A DNA stretch of 64,000 nucleotides from Bacillus cereus group sp. RP43 (GCF_040459645.1 NZ_JARVHQ010000001.1:1240001-1304000), one strand, 5' to 3'; positions 46,944 to 57,091 are shown, counted from the stretch's first letter. Notes: generated from the sequence alone by a model not told the origin. Translations and numbers: made by a program.

Positions 46944-47189
46944 ATGGATAAAAAATTACGAACACTACAAAATATTGCAAATGAGCGCACATGGGCATCA
47001 TTTTTGAATGATAATCATCCATATAGTTTACTTCATTGGTCAATCGCAGGTGTAGGACAAGAACCGAAAGATGTTTGGTTACTTCAAGATGAGGTGACTT
47101 TTCAAACGACGGAATTCCCAACGCTAGACGAGGCAGTAAAGTGGATTTCTGAAAATATGGAACAAGTTACAGACGTTTTAGCGCAGTAA
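46944..47189 (+). CDS. yqkC: YqkC-like protein (DUF2552)
   Basis: The 81-residue soluble protein ([20 protein letters not shown], then [13 protein letters not shown]) is a single-domain DUF2552 protein, function unknown. Its location before yqkD, as in B. subtilis, supports the name. AAGGTGA precedes the ATG. Confidence 0.8.
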   Translation: MDKKLRTLQNIANERTWASFLNDNHPYSLLHWSIAGVGQEPKDVWLLQDEVTFQTTEFPTLDEAVKWISENMEQVTDVLAQ

Positions 47190-47219
47190 AAAAACAGGCT
47201 TATGCAAGCCTGTTTTTTG
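47190..47219. terminator. Bidirectional terminator yqkC/yqkD
   Basis: AAAAAACAGGCTT and AAGCCTGTTTTTT form a 13-bp stem with loop ATGC. Confidence 0.92.
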
Positions 47220-48123
47220 TTTCTTTTACATATGTGTTTAAAAATTGATCGATGGCATCTTCGTACTCTTCTTTATTTTCATTATAAGAGCAAGCGTGTG
47301 CACCATGTTCTGCAATATAAAGCTGTTTATTATTTTCTTTCGCTTCATAAAGTGATTTCGTCATATCAGATAAAATATAGTCATCATCTTTACTATGAAT
47401 AAAGAGAACTGGATTGTTAATATTTTTTATACAATCAATTGGTGAAACTTCACGAATTGTATAGCCGTCACGAACTTTTAAAAATGCATTTGCTAAAGGT
47501 AATAAAGGCCATTTTGGCAAATGAAACTCAATTTTCAAACGATGCTGTAACTGTCCATAAAAATCAGAGAAAGGACAATCGGCAATATAAAAATCAGCAC
47601 CATCTTCTACAAGTCCTGCATATTGAAGAAGAGTTGCAGCACCCATAGATTCACCGTGAATTCCGAGTGTGATATTCGTTCCGAAACGATCTTTTAGCCA
47701 GTCAACTACTGACTTTAAATCATGTTTTTCATAATAGCCATAGCTAGTTGTTTTACCACCTGTTTTACCATGACGGCGATGATCATAAATAAATACGTTA
47801 TATCCTCTATTTAAAAATAAGTTTGCATATTTAACGGAATTCATTTTATTTACAGTCACACCATGACAAAAAATCATAAATTTATTGGAATGACCAGCTG
47901 GCATGTAATATCCGTGAAGTTCGTATCCGAATTGAGAAGGGATATGAACCTCTTCTTTTTGAATAGCCTTAAAATCGTCCAAATGAAAATGCTTTTTCGT
48001 TTCGCGTTCTAAAACTTCTTCCTCTGTTTTTTTCTTCAAGTACATAACTTTATTTGTAAAGAAAATCCCAATCGCAGTTAGTGCACCTAGTATAGTAAAC
48101 AATGCTGTAAAAAAACGTTTCAT
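47200..48123 (-). CDS. yqkD: Membrane-anchored alpha/beta hydrolase (YqkD)
   Basis: The 307-residue protein has an N-terminal membrane anchor (residues about 5-28) and an alpha/beta hydrolase domain with FCHGVTVNKMNSVKYANLF, the nucleophile motif GIHGESMGA, an acid in HSKDDDYI and a histidine in AEHGAHACSY. Substrate unknown. By sequence and position it is YqkD. Confidence 0.88.
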   Translation of the reverse strand: MKRFFTALFTILGALTAIGIFFTNKVMYLKKKTEEEVLERETKKHFHLDDFKAIQKEEVHIPSQFGYELHGYYMPAGHSNKFMIFCHGVTVNKMNSVKYANLFLNRGYNVFIYDHRRHGKTGGKTTSYGYYEKHDLKSVVDWLKDRFGTNITLGIHGESMGAATLLQYAGLVEDGADFYIADCPFSDFYGQLQHRLKIEFHLPKWPLLPLANAFLKVRDGYTIREVSPIDCIKNINNPVLFIHSKDDDYILSDMTKSLYEAKENNKQLYIAEHGAHACSYNENKEEYEDAIDQFLNTYVKETKNRLA

Positions 48124-48205
48124 ACTTTACCTCATCCTCCAAATACCTCTACATATGATACACTTACATTGTATCACAATGATGTGAAAAGGGGAGAAAT
48201 CGTGT

Positions 48206-48682
48206 ATGGTTCATATACAAAAAATCACACCAGAAATGAAAGAAGCAATTCAGGATTTTATGTATGAAAACTGGGGAAGCTCAATGATGGTCTCGCGTGG
48301 CAGAGTACATAAATTAGAAGAATTACCTGGTTTTATCGCACTTGAAAATGACAGAATAGTGGGAATTATAACATGTGAAGTGCTAAAAAACATGTGTGAA
48401 ATTGTATCGTTAAATAGTTTTGAGGAAGGAAATGGGATTGGAACAAAACTGGTGGATTGTGTATTGCAAGTGGCAAAAGAGAACGAATGTAAAAAAGTGT
48501 GGCTTATTACGACGAATGATAATATGAACGCACTTCGTTTTTATCAAAAACGTAACTTCATAATGACGAATTTATATATTGATGCGGTAAAAGAAGCACG
48601 AAAAATAAAGAAAGAAATTCCGTTTATTGGTTATGATAATATCGCGATTTCACATGAAATTCAGCTGGAGTATATTTTATGA
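48206..48682 (+). CDS. GNAT-family N-acetyltransferase
   Basis: The 158-residue protein has the acetyl-CoA loop NSFEEGNGIGTKLVDCVL (the R/Q-x-x-G-x-G/A type) and the C-terminal NMNALRFYQKRNF motif. Acceptor unknown. GGGGAG lies 9 nt before the ATG. Monocistronic. Confidence 0.85.
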   Translation: MVHIQKITPEMKEAIQDFMYENWGSSMMVSRGRVHKLEELPGFIALENDRIVGIITCEVLKNMCEIVSLNSFEEGNGIGTKLVDCVLQVAKENECKKVWLITTNDNMNALRFYQKRNFIMTNLYIDAVKEARKIKKEIPFIGYDNIAISHEIQLEYIL

Positions 48683-48796
48683 GTAGAGTGTAAGCTGTGT
48701 AACAATTTTCAGAAATATAAAACAATAGCCTTGACGAATGCTATATTTTGGTTTAGTTTAAAATTGTAATCTATTACCATATTAAGGGGTGACGAT

Positions 48797-49723
48797 GTGG
48801 CAACTATACGTGATGTTGCAAAATTGGCCGGTGTTTCAGTCGCAACCGTTTCAAGAGTCATTAACGAAAAAGGATATGTCCATGAAGATACGGTGAAACA
48901 AGTAAAAAAAGCAATTGAAGAATTACATTATAGGCCGAATGCTACAGCAAAGCCTTTATTTAAACAGCCTTCAACGATGATTGCATTACTTGTAGATAAT
49001 TTGCATAATCCATCATACATCACTTTGCTCCGTTTCGTTGAGGAAATAGCATATAAAGAAGGATATCAAGTAATAGTTTGTAATATAGAAAATAAGAATA
49101 GATACATAGATATGTTGGAGCAAAATAACATTGCAGGTGTTATAATGACAAAATCGGTTTTCCGAAGTATAGGAGAAGTTTCACTTCCTTTCGTTGTGCT
49201 TGAGGGACGGCAATCTCTTATGGGCTATTATGAAAGTGGACAGAAAGCTGTTTCTTTATTAAAAGAGAAAGGCTGCCAGTTCCTTGCTTATATCGGTGAG
49301 GGAGTAGAGAGTGAAGAAATGGAAGAGCATGTGTCAGGGTTTTTAGATACTGCTTGGAAAGAAGGACTTTCTTATCGAGAGGAAATTGTACAAGGGTATA
49401 CGAATCAACAGTTTCTTGAATTGTTACAAAAGCATCCATACATAGATGGGGTTGTAGCTTCAAGTGATAAGGTCGCTATTGAGCTAATCAGGGCGGCGAA
49501 AACTCTTAATATTCATATACCAGGTAAGTTACAAATCATTGGATTTAACGGGAGTGTAGAGGGTGAATGGATAAGTCCATCATTAACGACGATTGGAAGT
49601 TATATCGAAGAAAATGGGGAAATAGCTTTTCAGCAGTTAATAGGAAAAATAAAGAAGAAACAAGTGGGACAAGAAGAAGTGGAAACAGAATTTAGATGCA
49701 TTGAGAGAGAAACAACAAAGTAA
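48797..49723 (+). CDS. LacI-family transcriptional regulator
   Basis: The 308-residue regulator starts with the LacI helix-turn-helix (IRDVAKLAGVSVATVSRVIN) and hinge (ELHYRPNATAK), followed by a sugar-binding periplasmic-like core. GGGGTGA lies before GTG 48797. It is slightly shorter than typical (about 330). No sugar operon is next to it; the convergent YuiF-type gene is the only close partner. Confidence 0.9.
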   Translation: MATIRDVAKLAGVSVATVSRVINEKGYVHEDTVKQVKKAIEELHYRPNATAKPLFKQPSTMIALLVDNLHNPSYITLLRFVEEIAYKEGYQVIVCNIENKNRYIDMLEQNNIAGVIMTKSVFRSIGEVSLPFVVLEGRQSLMGYYESGQKAVSLLKEKGCQFLAYIGEGVESEEMEEHVSGFLDTAWKEGLSYREEIVQGYTNQQFLELLQKHPYIDGVVASSDKVAIELIRAAKTLNIHIPGKLQIIGFNGSVEGEWISPSLTTIGSYIEENGEIAFQQLIGKIKKKQVGQEEVETEFRCIERETTK

Positions 49724-49752
49724 AAGGTGCGTTTTTAAAACGCACCTTTTAC
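49720..49752. terminator. Bidirectional terminator
   Basis: GTAAAAGGTGCGTTT and its complement form a 15-bp stem between convergent genes. Confidence 0.85.
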
Positions 49753-51068
49753 AGTGTAATTGCGGCAATAAAGCCGAATATAAGTAACGGTATATTATAG
49801 TGAAGAAAAGTTGGAACGCACGTATCCCATATATGATGGTGCTGACCATCAGCATTTAAACCGGACGTTGGTCCAAGTGTACTATCAGATGCTGGAGAAC
49901 CTGCATCACCTAGTGCACCAGCTGTACCGATAATTGCGATTGTAGCCATGGGACTAAATCCGAGCTGGACGCATAACGGTACGAAAATTGTTGTTAAGAT
50001 TGGGATGGTTGAAAAGGAAGAACCAATTCCCATCGTAACGAGAAGTCCAATAACGAGCATAAGAAATGCAGCAAGCGGTTTATTATTTCCAATTATATGT
50101 GCACTCGTTTGCACAAGAGATTCAACATGTCCAGTTTTTCGAAGAACAGCGCCAAATCCAGCGGCAGAAATCATAACAAATCCGATAAAGGACATCATAC
50201 GCATTCCGCTTGTTAAAATAGCATCGGCTTCTTTAAGAGGGAGACTACCGCTAATTGATAAGACAATAATACCTGCTAAAGCACCAAAAATCATTGATTC
50301 TGTTGCTAATTGCACAGTTAATGTAGCGATTATTGATAATAAACCAAAAGTAATGCTTCTTTTTGTATAGGGAACGATTTCATTCTGTGCAGCATGAATT
50401 TGTTCTGTTTCATATGTACGTGGTTTTCGATATGTAATGAAAACCGCTACACATAATCCGATAATCATACCGATTGCTGGAATAGTCATCGCTTTTGGAA
50501 TAAGTGCGACATCAAATGTAAGACCGCTTTGCGCAGCATTTGTTTGCAATACGTCATGATAAATTTTTCCGAATCCTGCTGGGACCCACATGTAAGGGGT
50601 AATTAACCCAAATGTAATAAGACATGTTACAAGCCTACGATCCACCCTCAGCTCATTTAATACTTTTAAAAGTGCTGGAATTAAGATCGGAATGAAGGCG
50701 ATATGAACAGGGATAATATTTTGTGAGAAACAAGCCATTGTTAAAATGATAAATAATATAAGTATTTTAGAATAGACTTGTTTTTTCGTGTCTTGTTCGT
50801 TGCCGATCCATTTTAAAGCTGATTGGATCATTGCATCAGGAAGTCCTGTTTTTGAAAGGGAAATAGCAAATCCACCGAGCATTGCGTAGCTTAATGCGAT
50901 AGGAGCACTGTTCCCAAGACCGGCTGTAAAAGTACTAATTGTTTCTGAAATACCGAGTCCGCCGATAAGTCCGCCTGTTAAAGCTCCAACGATAATGGCG
51001 ACAATGACTTGGACACGTAACAAACTAAGCAGTAGCATGACTGCTACTGCGATGAGTACAGCGTTCAT
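49749..51068 (-). CDS. YuiF-type Na+/H+ antiporter-family permease
   Basis: The 439-residue protein has about 11-12 membrane helices and motifs of the NhaC-like YuiF group (ITPYMWVPAGFGKIYHDVL, GDAGSPASDSTLGPTSGLNA). Homologues are annotated as Na+/H+ antiporters or amino-acid transporters; substrate uncertain. AGGGAG lies 12 nt before ATG 51068, rather far, but upstream in-frame ATGs lack any site. Confidence 0.8.
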   Translation of the reverse strand: MNAVLIAVAVMLLLSLLRVQVIVAIIVGALTGGLIGGLGISETISTFTAGLGNSAPIALSYAMLGGFAISLSKTGLPDAMIQSALKWIGNEQDTKKQVYSKILILFIILTMACFSQNIIPVHIAFIPILIPALLKVLNELRVDRRLVTCLITFGLITPYMWVPAGFGKIYHDVLQTNAAQSGLTFDVALIPKAMTIPAIGMIIGLCVAVFITYRKPRTYETEQIHAAQNEIVPYTKRSITFGLLSIIATLTVQLATESMIFGALAGIIVLSISGSLPLKEADAILTSGMRMMSFIGFVMISAAGFGAVLRKTGHVESLVQTSAHIIGNNKPLAAFLMLVIGLLVTMGIGSSFSTIPILTTIFVPLCVQLGFSPMATIAIIGTAGALGDAGSPASDSTLGPTSGLNADGQHHHIWDTCVPTFLHYNIPLLIFGFIAAITL

Positions 51069-51184
51069 AATAAATGTAATCTCCCTAATTTTTATTCTGT
51101 TAAGGCAAGTAAATGTTTGCAGTGAAATATACTTGCGACATATCATTATAAAATGTTTTCTATGAAATGTAAAAGAGCCTTTCG

Positions 51185-52186
51185 TTATGTATGTTGAAAA
51201 GATAGTTCTTGTTTAATTGATTGTAAAGATTTGGCGAATAGTTCAGGCTCTTCTAAATCTGGAGAATGTGCCGAGTTTGGAAACCAAACCATCTTTTTAA
51301 TAGGAGCTTGAATGATATCGCAATATTGTTGAACGAGTGCATAAGGAGTTTGATAATCATAGCGACCAGAACAAAAATAAACAGGAACAGATAAACTTGA
51401 AATAGACGAAAAGAAATCGATTGTTAGCATCTCTTCCCATAAAACTCCAGATTTTAAATTTCCTGCGAGAAATTTGAACCAGTCTAATAGCGTATATTCA
51501 GGAGAAAAGAAACCTTTTCGTATGAAAGAAAAGGAAGATCCGTTTTGTATTGCTCCGCCAAATGTACCTAGCCACTTTCTTTGAATAATGAGACGTCTCG
51601 TATCTAAAAAGGGTGGTTTCCCTAATTTTAAAAGAGAAGCTAATGCCTTTTTATGGTCATGTTTTTTTGCAGAGCTAATTAAATGTCGGTATAGCAATTC
51701 TTCATTTTGTTTCATATGTACGATTTGACCGATTCCGATGTATGCTTCTATATATTCGGGATATTGACTAGCGATTTGCAGTCCAATAATACTCCCCCAA
51801 GAATGTCCAGCGAGAAATAATTTCTGTTTTTTAAAGCGTCTAAGAAGATAGGGAATGACTTCTTTAGCATCTGAAACAAATTGATCAATCGTAAAATTTG
51901 TTTGGATATCTCGCCATAAAAAGGATTTACCTGCCCCGCGTTGATCCCAATTAATAACGATAAAGTGCTTTTCTAACTCTTTTTGAAAATGACGAATAAA
52001 GCCAATTTGTGCCATACCAGGTCCACCGTGACAGCATAATAAAATAGGCTGTTCTACGTTTTGTCCGCGTATAAGGAGAGATTGTTTCCGGTCATTAATC
52101 ATAACGTTTTCTATCGTAGCGATACTGTTAGGGATTAATTGCTTCTTTTCGTTATAAAAACGAGGGGTATGGCTACGAAAAAGCAT
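51185..52186 (-). CDS. Alpha/beta hydrolase, prolyl aminopeptidase-like (S33)
   Basis: The 333-residue protein has CCHGGPGMAQ, NWDQRGAGKS, the nucleophile GHSWGS, an acid in FCSGRYDYQTP and a His near FPNSAHSPD. The HGGPG and DQRGAG motifs are those of the proline iminopeptidase subgroup, although many such proteins are not peptidases. No signal peptide is obvious. Confidence 0.85.
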   Translation of the reverse strand: MLFRSHTPRFYNEKKQLIPNSIATIENVMINDRKQSLLIRGQNVEQPILLCCHGGPGMAQIGFIRHFQKELEKHFIVINWDQRGAGKSFLWRDIQTNFTIDQFVSDAKEVIPYLLRRFKKQKLFLAGHSWGSIIGLQIASQYPEYIEAYIGIGQIVHMKQNEELLYRHLISSAKKHDHKKALASLLKLGKPPFLDTRRLIIQRKWLGTFGGAIQNGSSFSFIRKGFFSPEYTLLDWFKFLAGNLKSGVLWEEMLTIDFFSSISSLSVPVYFCSGRYDYQTPYALVQQYCDIIQAPIKKMVWFPNSAHSPDLEEPELFAKSLQSIKQELSFQHT

Positions 52187-52317
52187 ATGTAAACCTCCTT
52201 TTCTTAAATGGTATGAATCGCACAGGCTCTTTCTTTTGCATATACTACTAGAAAATCATTGTATCATAACATACTGGTTTGATTTCAAGTTTAGGCGATT
52301 AAGAGAGGAGGGAGAAT

Positions 52318-52794
52318 GTGACGATTGGAGAAATTATTGATTCTTTAAATAGACGCGAATCAATCGCTATTATAGCGAAACGGCTTGGAATGAGCCCATA
52401 TACATTATCAAAGAAGTTAAGGGTGATTGGATATGAATATGATGGAGAGCAGAAAAAACGTATCTTTATAGGTGATGGTGAAGAGCCACGTCATTTGCAA
52501 ATCCAAGAAGCTACTGCCCTTCAATATGCAAAAACAGACTATCAATTACTAATTTATGAACAATTACAAAGCATTTATGAATTGCTAAGAAAAAGAGAAG
52601 AAGTAAGTGTTCAAATTATAAGTAAGAGCACAGAGAAAAAGAAACGAACCTTTTCGATTAATATAGAAGTATTAGCAAGACTAGATGTTATATCGGAATC
52701 GAAAGGGATTCAAAAGTCTAAAATTGTAGAAGAAGCACTACAGGAATTTTTGCAACGGTATGATGTTAATCATGAAACGTATCCAGAGAAATAA
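52318..52794 (+). CDS. Predicted DNA-binding protein with HTH and ribbon-helix-helix parts
   Basis: The 158-residue protein begins with a helix-turn-helix-like region (IIDSLNRRESIAIIAKRLGM, SPYTLSKKLRVIGYEYD) and ends with an RHH/CopG-like segment (RTFSINIEVLARLDVISESK, GIQKSKIVEEALQEFL). Having two different DNA-binding folds in one small protein is unusual. GAGGAGGGAG precedes GTG 52318. Target unknown; no toxin-antitoxin partner is next to it. Confidence 0.65.
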   Translation: MTIGEIIDSLNRRESIAIIAKRLGMSPYTLSKKLRVIGYEYDGEQKKRIFIGDGEEPRHLQIQEATALQYAKTDYQLLIYEQLQSIYELLRKREEVSVQIISKSTEKKKRTFSINIEVLARLDVISESKGIQKSKIVEEALQEFLQRYDVNHETYPEK

Positions 52795-52796
52795 AA

Positions 52797-52843
52797 GAAA
52801 GGATACTATGTTCCATATAAGAGCGTGTATCCTTTTTGTCTTA
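52797..52843 (+). terminator. Terminator after the HTH-RHH gene
   Basis: AAAGGATAC pairs with GTATCCTTT over a 26-nt loop and is followed by T-rich sequence. Confidence 0.6.
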
Positions 52844-52850
52844 TTTCATT

Positions 52851-53297
52851 TCATTTTTTGTTTTGTTTCGAAAAGTAATATAGGAACCAAACGGCATGAT
52901 TTTGTTCATCAGCTGCTGCGCGCCGAAATGTTTCTTTCACTTGTTGATTTGTCGCTTCGTCTGCAATTTCTAAGTAAAAATCAACTGTTCGTTGCTCGTC
53001 TTGTATAGCGAATTCTAATCCGTTCAAATAAAGAGTTGGACATTCTTCAGTGATTTGGGGCTGAGGGTTTTTACTGGTTAAAAGGGTGTAGATTTGTACA
53101 AATTGGTGAAAATGCTTTATTTCATCTTGCCGGATTTCAAGGATTTGATTTCGTTCATTTATGTCTGGAGCTAAATTAGCTAATTTAGCATAACAATGAA
53201 TGGCGCTATATTCTCCGTTAATGGCTTTCTCAATACTACGAATGAGTTTGTCGTTTTGTCGATATAATGTATCGTCGTTGTTTGGATAGAAATACAT
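52851..53297 (-). CDS. Ferritin-like four-helix protein
   Basis: The 148-residue protein shows four helices with metal-ligand patterns GEYSAIHCY, RQDEIKHFH, DEQRTVDFY and DEQNHAVWF, i.e. E and E-x-x-H pairs of the rubrerythrin/ferritin-like fold. It may bind a di-iron centre; function unknown. It is a single gene with GGAGGG near its ATG. Confidence 0.82.
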   Translation of the reverse strand: MYFYPNNDDTLYRQNDKLIRSIEKAINGEYSAIHCYAKLANLAPDINERNQILEIRQDEIKHFHQFVQIYTLLTSKNPQPQITEECPTLYLNGLEFAIQDEQRTVDFYLEIADEATNQQVKETFRRAAADEQNHAVWFLYYFSKQNKK

Positions 53298-53396
53298 AAA
53301 AACCCTCCTATTATAGTTTTCTATATACTACGAGGAAACAAGGGCTATGTGCTTATCCTTTACTGCACTAGAAGAATGACAATACGTATGACTCTA

Positions 53397-53436
53397 AAAG
53401 AAGAAGCTCCTTGCATATAAAAGGAGCTTCTTCTTT
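53397..53436 (-). terminator. Terminator of the secreted 5'-nucleotidase gene
   Basis: AAAGAAGAAGCTCCTT and its complement form a perfect 16-bp stem with an 8-nt loop. Confidence 0.85.
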
Positions 53437-53465
53437 CCAGTGTCACGCACTAGTTTGAATAGTAT

Positions 53466-55055
53466 TTAGTTGATTTTTTGAATACGTCCATCAATAATTG
53501 GTTGAATTGGCTCTTTTACTTGTTTTACATAATCGACTAGTGCTTCAAAGTCATTTGGACCAGTTTCTGCATTTTTACCATTTTTAAATGATACGAATCC
53601 ATCACCGCCAGAAGCTAAGAAAGCATTTGCAACTACGCTATACGTTTTGGATGGAGATAATTCTTCTCCATTTGTTAGGCGTATAGTCGTAACCTTCTCA
53701 CCGTTTGGTTTGCTTGCATCCCAAGTATAGTGGATACCTGAAATTTGAAGCATTCTCGTTGTACCTTTTTGCCATTGTTGATTTAAAATATCGCGAATGT
53801 CTTGACCTGTTAAATCTACTTTAATCAATTGATTTCCAAAAGGTTGAATGCCGTACAATTCGCCCCATGTAATATCGCCAGCGTCTAAGTCATTACGAAT
53901 GCCGCCAGGATTCATAAGTGCGATTTGAGTTTGCATAGTTTGGCGCTGGGCATCGGCAACTAAATTTCCAAGTGTAGATTCACCAGCATCGTTTTGTTTA
54001 CGGTCAATAGGTGCTGTAGATTTTCCGACTACTTCATTTACAAGAGGTGCGATTTTTTCTTTATATTGATCTAACTTTTGTTTTACTTGTTTATCAGGTT
54101 CGACACCTTCATGGTATGTTGTAACAACTTCAGCTTTTTTCTTTACAATATCTTTTGTTTTACGGTCAATTGTTACATCTACGTCTGAGAAAGCCATCCC
54201 GTAAGAGTTCGCTTGTACGATAAGCTTATTATTAACAGTACCATTTACATACGTATGACTATGTCCACCGAAAATAACATCAACTTCTGGATCCGTTTCA
54301 TTTGCAATTCGAGTAAGGTCTCCATTTGTTACGCCAGACTCATCGGTAGTTCCGCCAACATGGGCGAGAACGACGATGGATTTAACGCCGAGACGTTTTA
54401 ATTGTTGCGTTGATTTATTAATTGCTTCAACTTCGTCAGTGATTTGTACATTTTTAAGCATAGTAGGCATAACGACATTTGGTGTATCAGTGGTAACGAC
54501 ACCAATGAACCCTACAGGAACACCATCTACCATTTTTACAGTAAATGGTGGTAAAAATAAGCGACCAGTTGATTTGTTATAGAAGTTTGCAGCGACATAA
54601 GGGAAGTTTGCTCCCTTGAATTTCCCTGTTTTTTCATGGTAACCACCGTAAATGAGTCGTTGCATTTCGTCGATGCCTTCATCAAATTCATGGTTTCCGA
54701 TTGTACCAACATCAAACTTTAAGTCATTTAAAAATTCAATCGTTGGTTCGTCTTGTAACAATGCTGAAACTGGTGGACTAGCTCCGACAATATCGCCAGC
54801 ATGTACGAGAAGTGTATTAGGGTTTTGTTTTTTACGTTCTTTTAAATAAGTGGCTAAGTAATCAGCACCACCAGCTTCTTTGTTATTAATTTTTTTTACA
54901 GTGTCTAGTTGTCCATGGAAATCATTAATACCAAGCATTTGTACGTCTATGTATCGGTTTTGTTCAGCAGGAGTCTGAGATGGAGGAGCGGCGAACACGC
55001 TTGAAAAAGTCATGGTGCTTAAAATAGCGACAGCAGGAATAATTTTTTTCCACAT
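53466..55055 (-). CDS. Secreted bifunctional metallophosphatase / 5'-nucleotidase
   Basis: The 529-residue protein has a cleavable signal peptide (ending VFA-AP), a metallophosphatase domain (GINDFHGQLD, HAGDIVGASPPV, GNHEFDEG, GGHSHTY) and a C-terminal 5'-nucleotidase domain (NPGGIRNDL, GELYGIQPFGNQL, ANAFLASGGDGF). Unlike the LPXTG enzyme at 31338 it lacks an anchor and is probably released. The pair may split nucleotide scavenging between wall and medium. Confidence 0.93.
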   Translation of the reverse strand: MWKKIIPAVAILSTMTFSSVFAAPPSQTPAEQNRYIDVQMLGINDFHGQLDTVKKINNKEAGGADYLATYLKERKKQNPNTLLVHAGDIVGASPPVSALLQDEPTIEFLNDLKFDVGTIGNHEFDEGIDEMQRLIYGGYHEKTGKFKGANFPYVAANFYNKSTGRLFLPPFTVKMVDGVPVGFIGVVTTDTPNVVMPTMLKNVQITDEVEAINKSTQQLKRLGVKSIVVLAHVGGTTDESGVTNGDLTRIANETDPEVDVIFGGHSHTYVNGTVNNKLIVQANSYGMAFSDVDVTIDRKTKDIVKKKAEVVTTYHEGVEPDKQVKQKLDQYKEKIAPLVNEVVGKSTAPIDRKQNDAGESTLGNLVADAQRQTMQTQIALMNPGGIRNDLDAGDITWGELYGIQPFGNQLIKVDLTGQDIRDILNQQWQKGTTRMLQISGIHYTWDASKPNGEKVTTIRLTNGEELSPSKTYSVVANAFLASGGDGFVSFKNGKNAETGPNDFEALVDYVKQVKEPIQPIIDGRIQKIN

Positions 55056-55276
55056 AATTAATTTCTCCTTTTTTATAATCTGATTTTATAATCTGACATC
55101 ATACGACATAATTTTAATAGATTACTAGGATTATATCTATAATAAAATTTAGTTTTTTCGAAAAATTAACATATTTACAAAAAAGAATAATAGAGAATCG
55201 GGGAGTAATGTACTTTTTTATTGTCGATTTCGCCGTGTATCCTCTATAATGGAGAAAAAAGTAAAAGGTGAGTAGT

Positions 55277-55540
55277 ATGAAGAAAAAGAAGCAAAGACAA
55301 ACACAAAGACACTCTCAAATGAATCAACCAGAGAAAGAATCACTTACACTAGGTGATCAATTGAACGATTCGTTAATGCAACAATTAAAGAATAAGAAAA
55401 AAGAGTTGCAAGTGAGAGAAGAGAAAAAAGAGGCAGCAGAACTGGAAAGAAAGCGTCAAGAGCAAAAAGAACGTGAAAAGAATAAATCATTTGAAGAACT
55501 GTTAAGTGAAAGTAGCCTTACTTGGAAAGACTTTAAATAA
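55277..55540 (+). CDS. yqkE: YqkE-like charged protein (DUF3886)
   Basis: The 87-residue protein is extremely rich in K, E, R and Q and likely forms a long coiled coil (about residues 35-70), ending SFEELLSESSLTWKDFK. AAAAGGTGA lies before ATG 55277, so the GTG at 55268 is not used. Position near yqkD/yqkF supports the name. Function unknown. Confidence 0.8.
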   Translation: MKKKKQRQTQRHSQMNQPEKESLTLGDQLNDSLMQQLKNKKKELQVREEKKEAAELERKRQEQKEREKNKSFEELLSESSLTWKDFK

Positions 55541-55608
55541 TAACGAAAATGATCAGTGTATATTGCTGGTCATTTTTTTGACGAGCTTGTAAGAAAAGGG
55601 GAGTTAAA

Positions 55609-56133
55609 ATGAGAAAAATTGTAGTCGTGCCGTATGAAAATCATTGGAGTGAAAAATTTCAAATGGAAGCCGAAAGATTGAAGTCTGTGATGCCAGAAAC
55701 AGTGGAGATTCATCATATTGGCAGTACATCAGTGCCAGGACTAGCAGCTAAACCTATTATTGATATGATTATGGAAGTAGAAAGTATCGATCGAGTAGAT
55801 CGTTGGAATGAAAGATTTAAAGAGCTTGGTTACATCGTAAAAGGGGAAAATGGTATTTCAAGACGCCGTTATTTTATTCATGGAACTGAGGAGAAACGCT
55901 CGTATCATTTACATGTATTTGAAAAAGAGAACCCTGAGATTACAAGGCATTTAGCGTTTCGTGATTACATGATGGCTCATTGTGAAGAAGCAGAGGCATA
56001 TGCGACTTTAAAGAAAGAACTAGCAGAAAAATATACATATGATGGCACGATGTATACAGAAGGAAAAAATGAGTTTGTACGTAATGTTGATGAAAAAGCG
56101 AAAGAATGGATAGAAAGTAACGTGAATGACTGA
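55609..56133 (+). CDS. GrpB-family protein (UPF0157)
   Basis: The 174-residue protein has the nucleotidyltransferase-like IHHIGSTSVPGLAAKPIIDM signature and a C-terminal helical region. GrpB domains belong to the polymerase-beta-like superfamily; the substrate is unknown. GGGGAG lies before the ATG. Confidence 0.88.
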   Translation: MRKIVVVPYENHWSEKFQMEAERLKSVMPETVEIHHIGSTSVPGLAAKPIIDMIMEVESIDRVDRWNERFKELGYIVKGENGISRRRYFIHGTEEKRSYHLHVFEKENPEITRHLAFRDYMMAHCEEAEAYATLKKELAEKYTYDGTMYTEGKNEFVRNVDEKAKEWIESNVND

Positions 56134-56263
56134 GTTCACGTTATTTTTTTAAATGTGTATAAAATTATTATGTCAACTGTACGTATGTTTTGACTTTTTG
56201 GATGAATCTTGTTGAAATAAAGTAGTGGTTTATAAAAATGTAACAATGAAAGGGAGAACGACT

Positions 56264-57091
56264 GTGCATATTCCAACAACTACACTTCATAATGGCGTGA
56301 AAATGCCGATGATTGGTCTAGGCGTTTATAAAGCGAAAGAAGGCGACGAAGTAAAACAAGCAGTAAAAACAGCGTTAGAAGTTGGATACCGTTCGATTGA
56401 TACAGCAACTGTATATGAAAATGAAAGCGGTGTCGGAGAAGCGGTTCGTGAATCTGGGATCCCGCGAGAAGACTTGTTTATTACAACAAAAGTTTGGAAC
56501 GACGATCAAGGGTACGAGGAGACGCTTGAGGCGTTTGAAAAAAGTTTAACGAAATTACAAATGGACTATGTAGATTTATATTTAATCCATTGGCCGATAA
56601 GAGGAAAGTATGTTGATACGTACCGTGCTCTAGAAAAGCTATATGAAGAAGGTAAAGTGCGTGCTATAGGTGTTTCTAATTTTCATAAACATCATTTAGA
56701 ACTGTTATTACCAAATTGCAAAGTGAAGCCAATGGTAAACCAAGTTGAACTTCATCCAATGTTAGCGCAATTTGAATTGCGTGATTTCTGTCAAGGTGAG
56801 CAAATTCAAATGGAAGCGTGGAGTCCTTTAATGAGAGGCGGCGAAGTATTCCAGCATCCAATTATTCAGGCTATTTCTAAAAAATATGAAAAGTCACCTG
56901 CACAAGTTATATTAAGGTGGGATATTCAAAGTGGGATTGTGACTATTCCTAAATCTGTTACGCCATCTCGTATTAAAGAGAACTTTACTATTTTTGATTT
57001 CTCATTAACTGAAGAAGAGATGGATCAAATTAATACGTTAAATCGTAATTTACATGTAGGAACGAATCCTGATAAATATGATACGTTATAA
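56264..57091 (+). CDS. Aldo/keto reductase
   Basis: The 275-residue NADPH-dependent reductase has [14 protein letters not shown] (Asp and Tyr of the catalytic tetrad), the Lys in TTKVWND, YLIHWP (His), GVSNFHKHH and [14 protein letters not shown] (phosphate binding). It resembles the methylglyoxal/glyoxal reductases YvgN and YtbE. AAAGGGAG lies 7 nt before GTG 56264, which is preferred over the earlier GTG at 56225. Confidence 0.9.
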   Translation: MHIPTTTLHNGVKMPMIGLGVYKAKEGDEVKQAVKTALEVGYRSIDTATVYENESGVGEAVRESGIPREDLFITTKVWNDDQGYEETLEAFEKSLTKLQMDYVDLYLIHWPIRGKYVDTYRALEKLYEEGKVRAIGVSNFHKHHLELLLPNCKVKPMVNQVELHPMLAQFELRDFCQGEQIQMEAWSPLMRGGEVFQHPIIQAISKKYEKSPAQVILRWDIQSGIVTIPKSVTPSRIKENFTIFDFSLTEEEMDQINTLNRNLHVGTNPDKYDTL

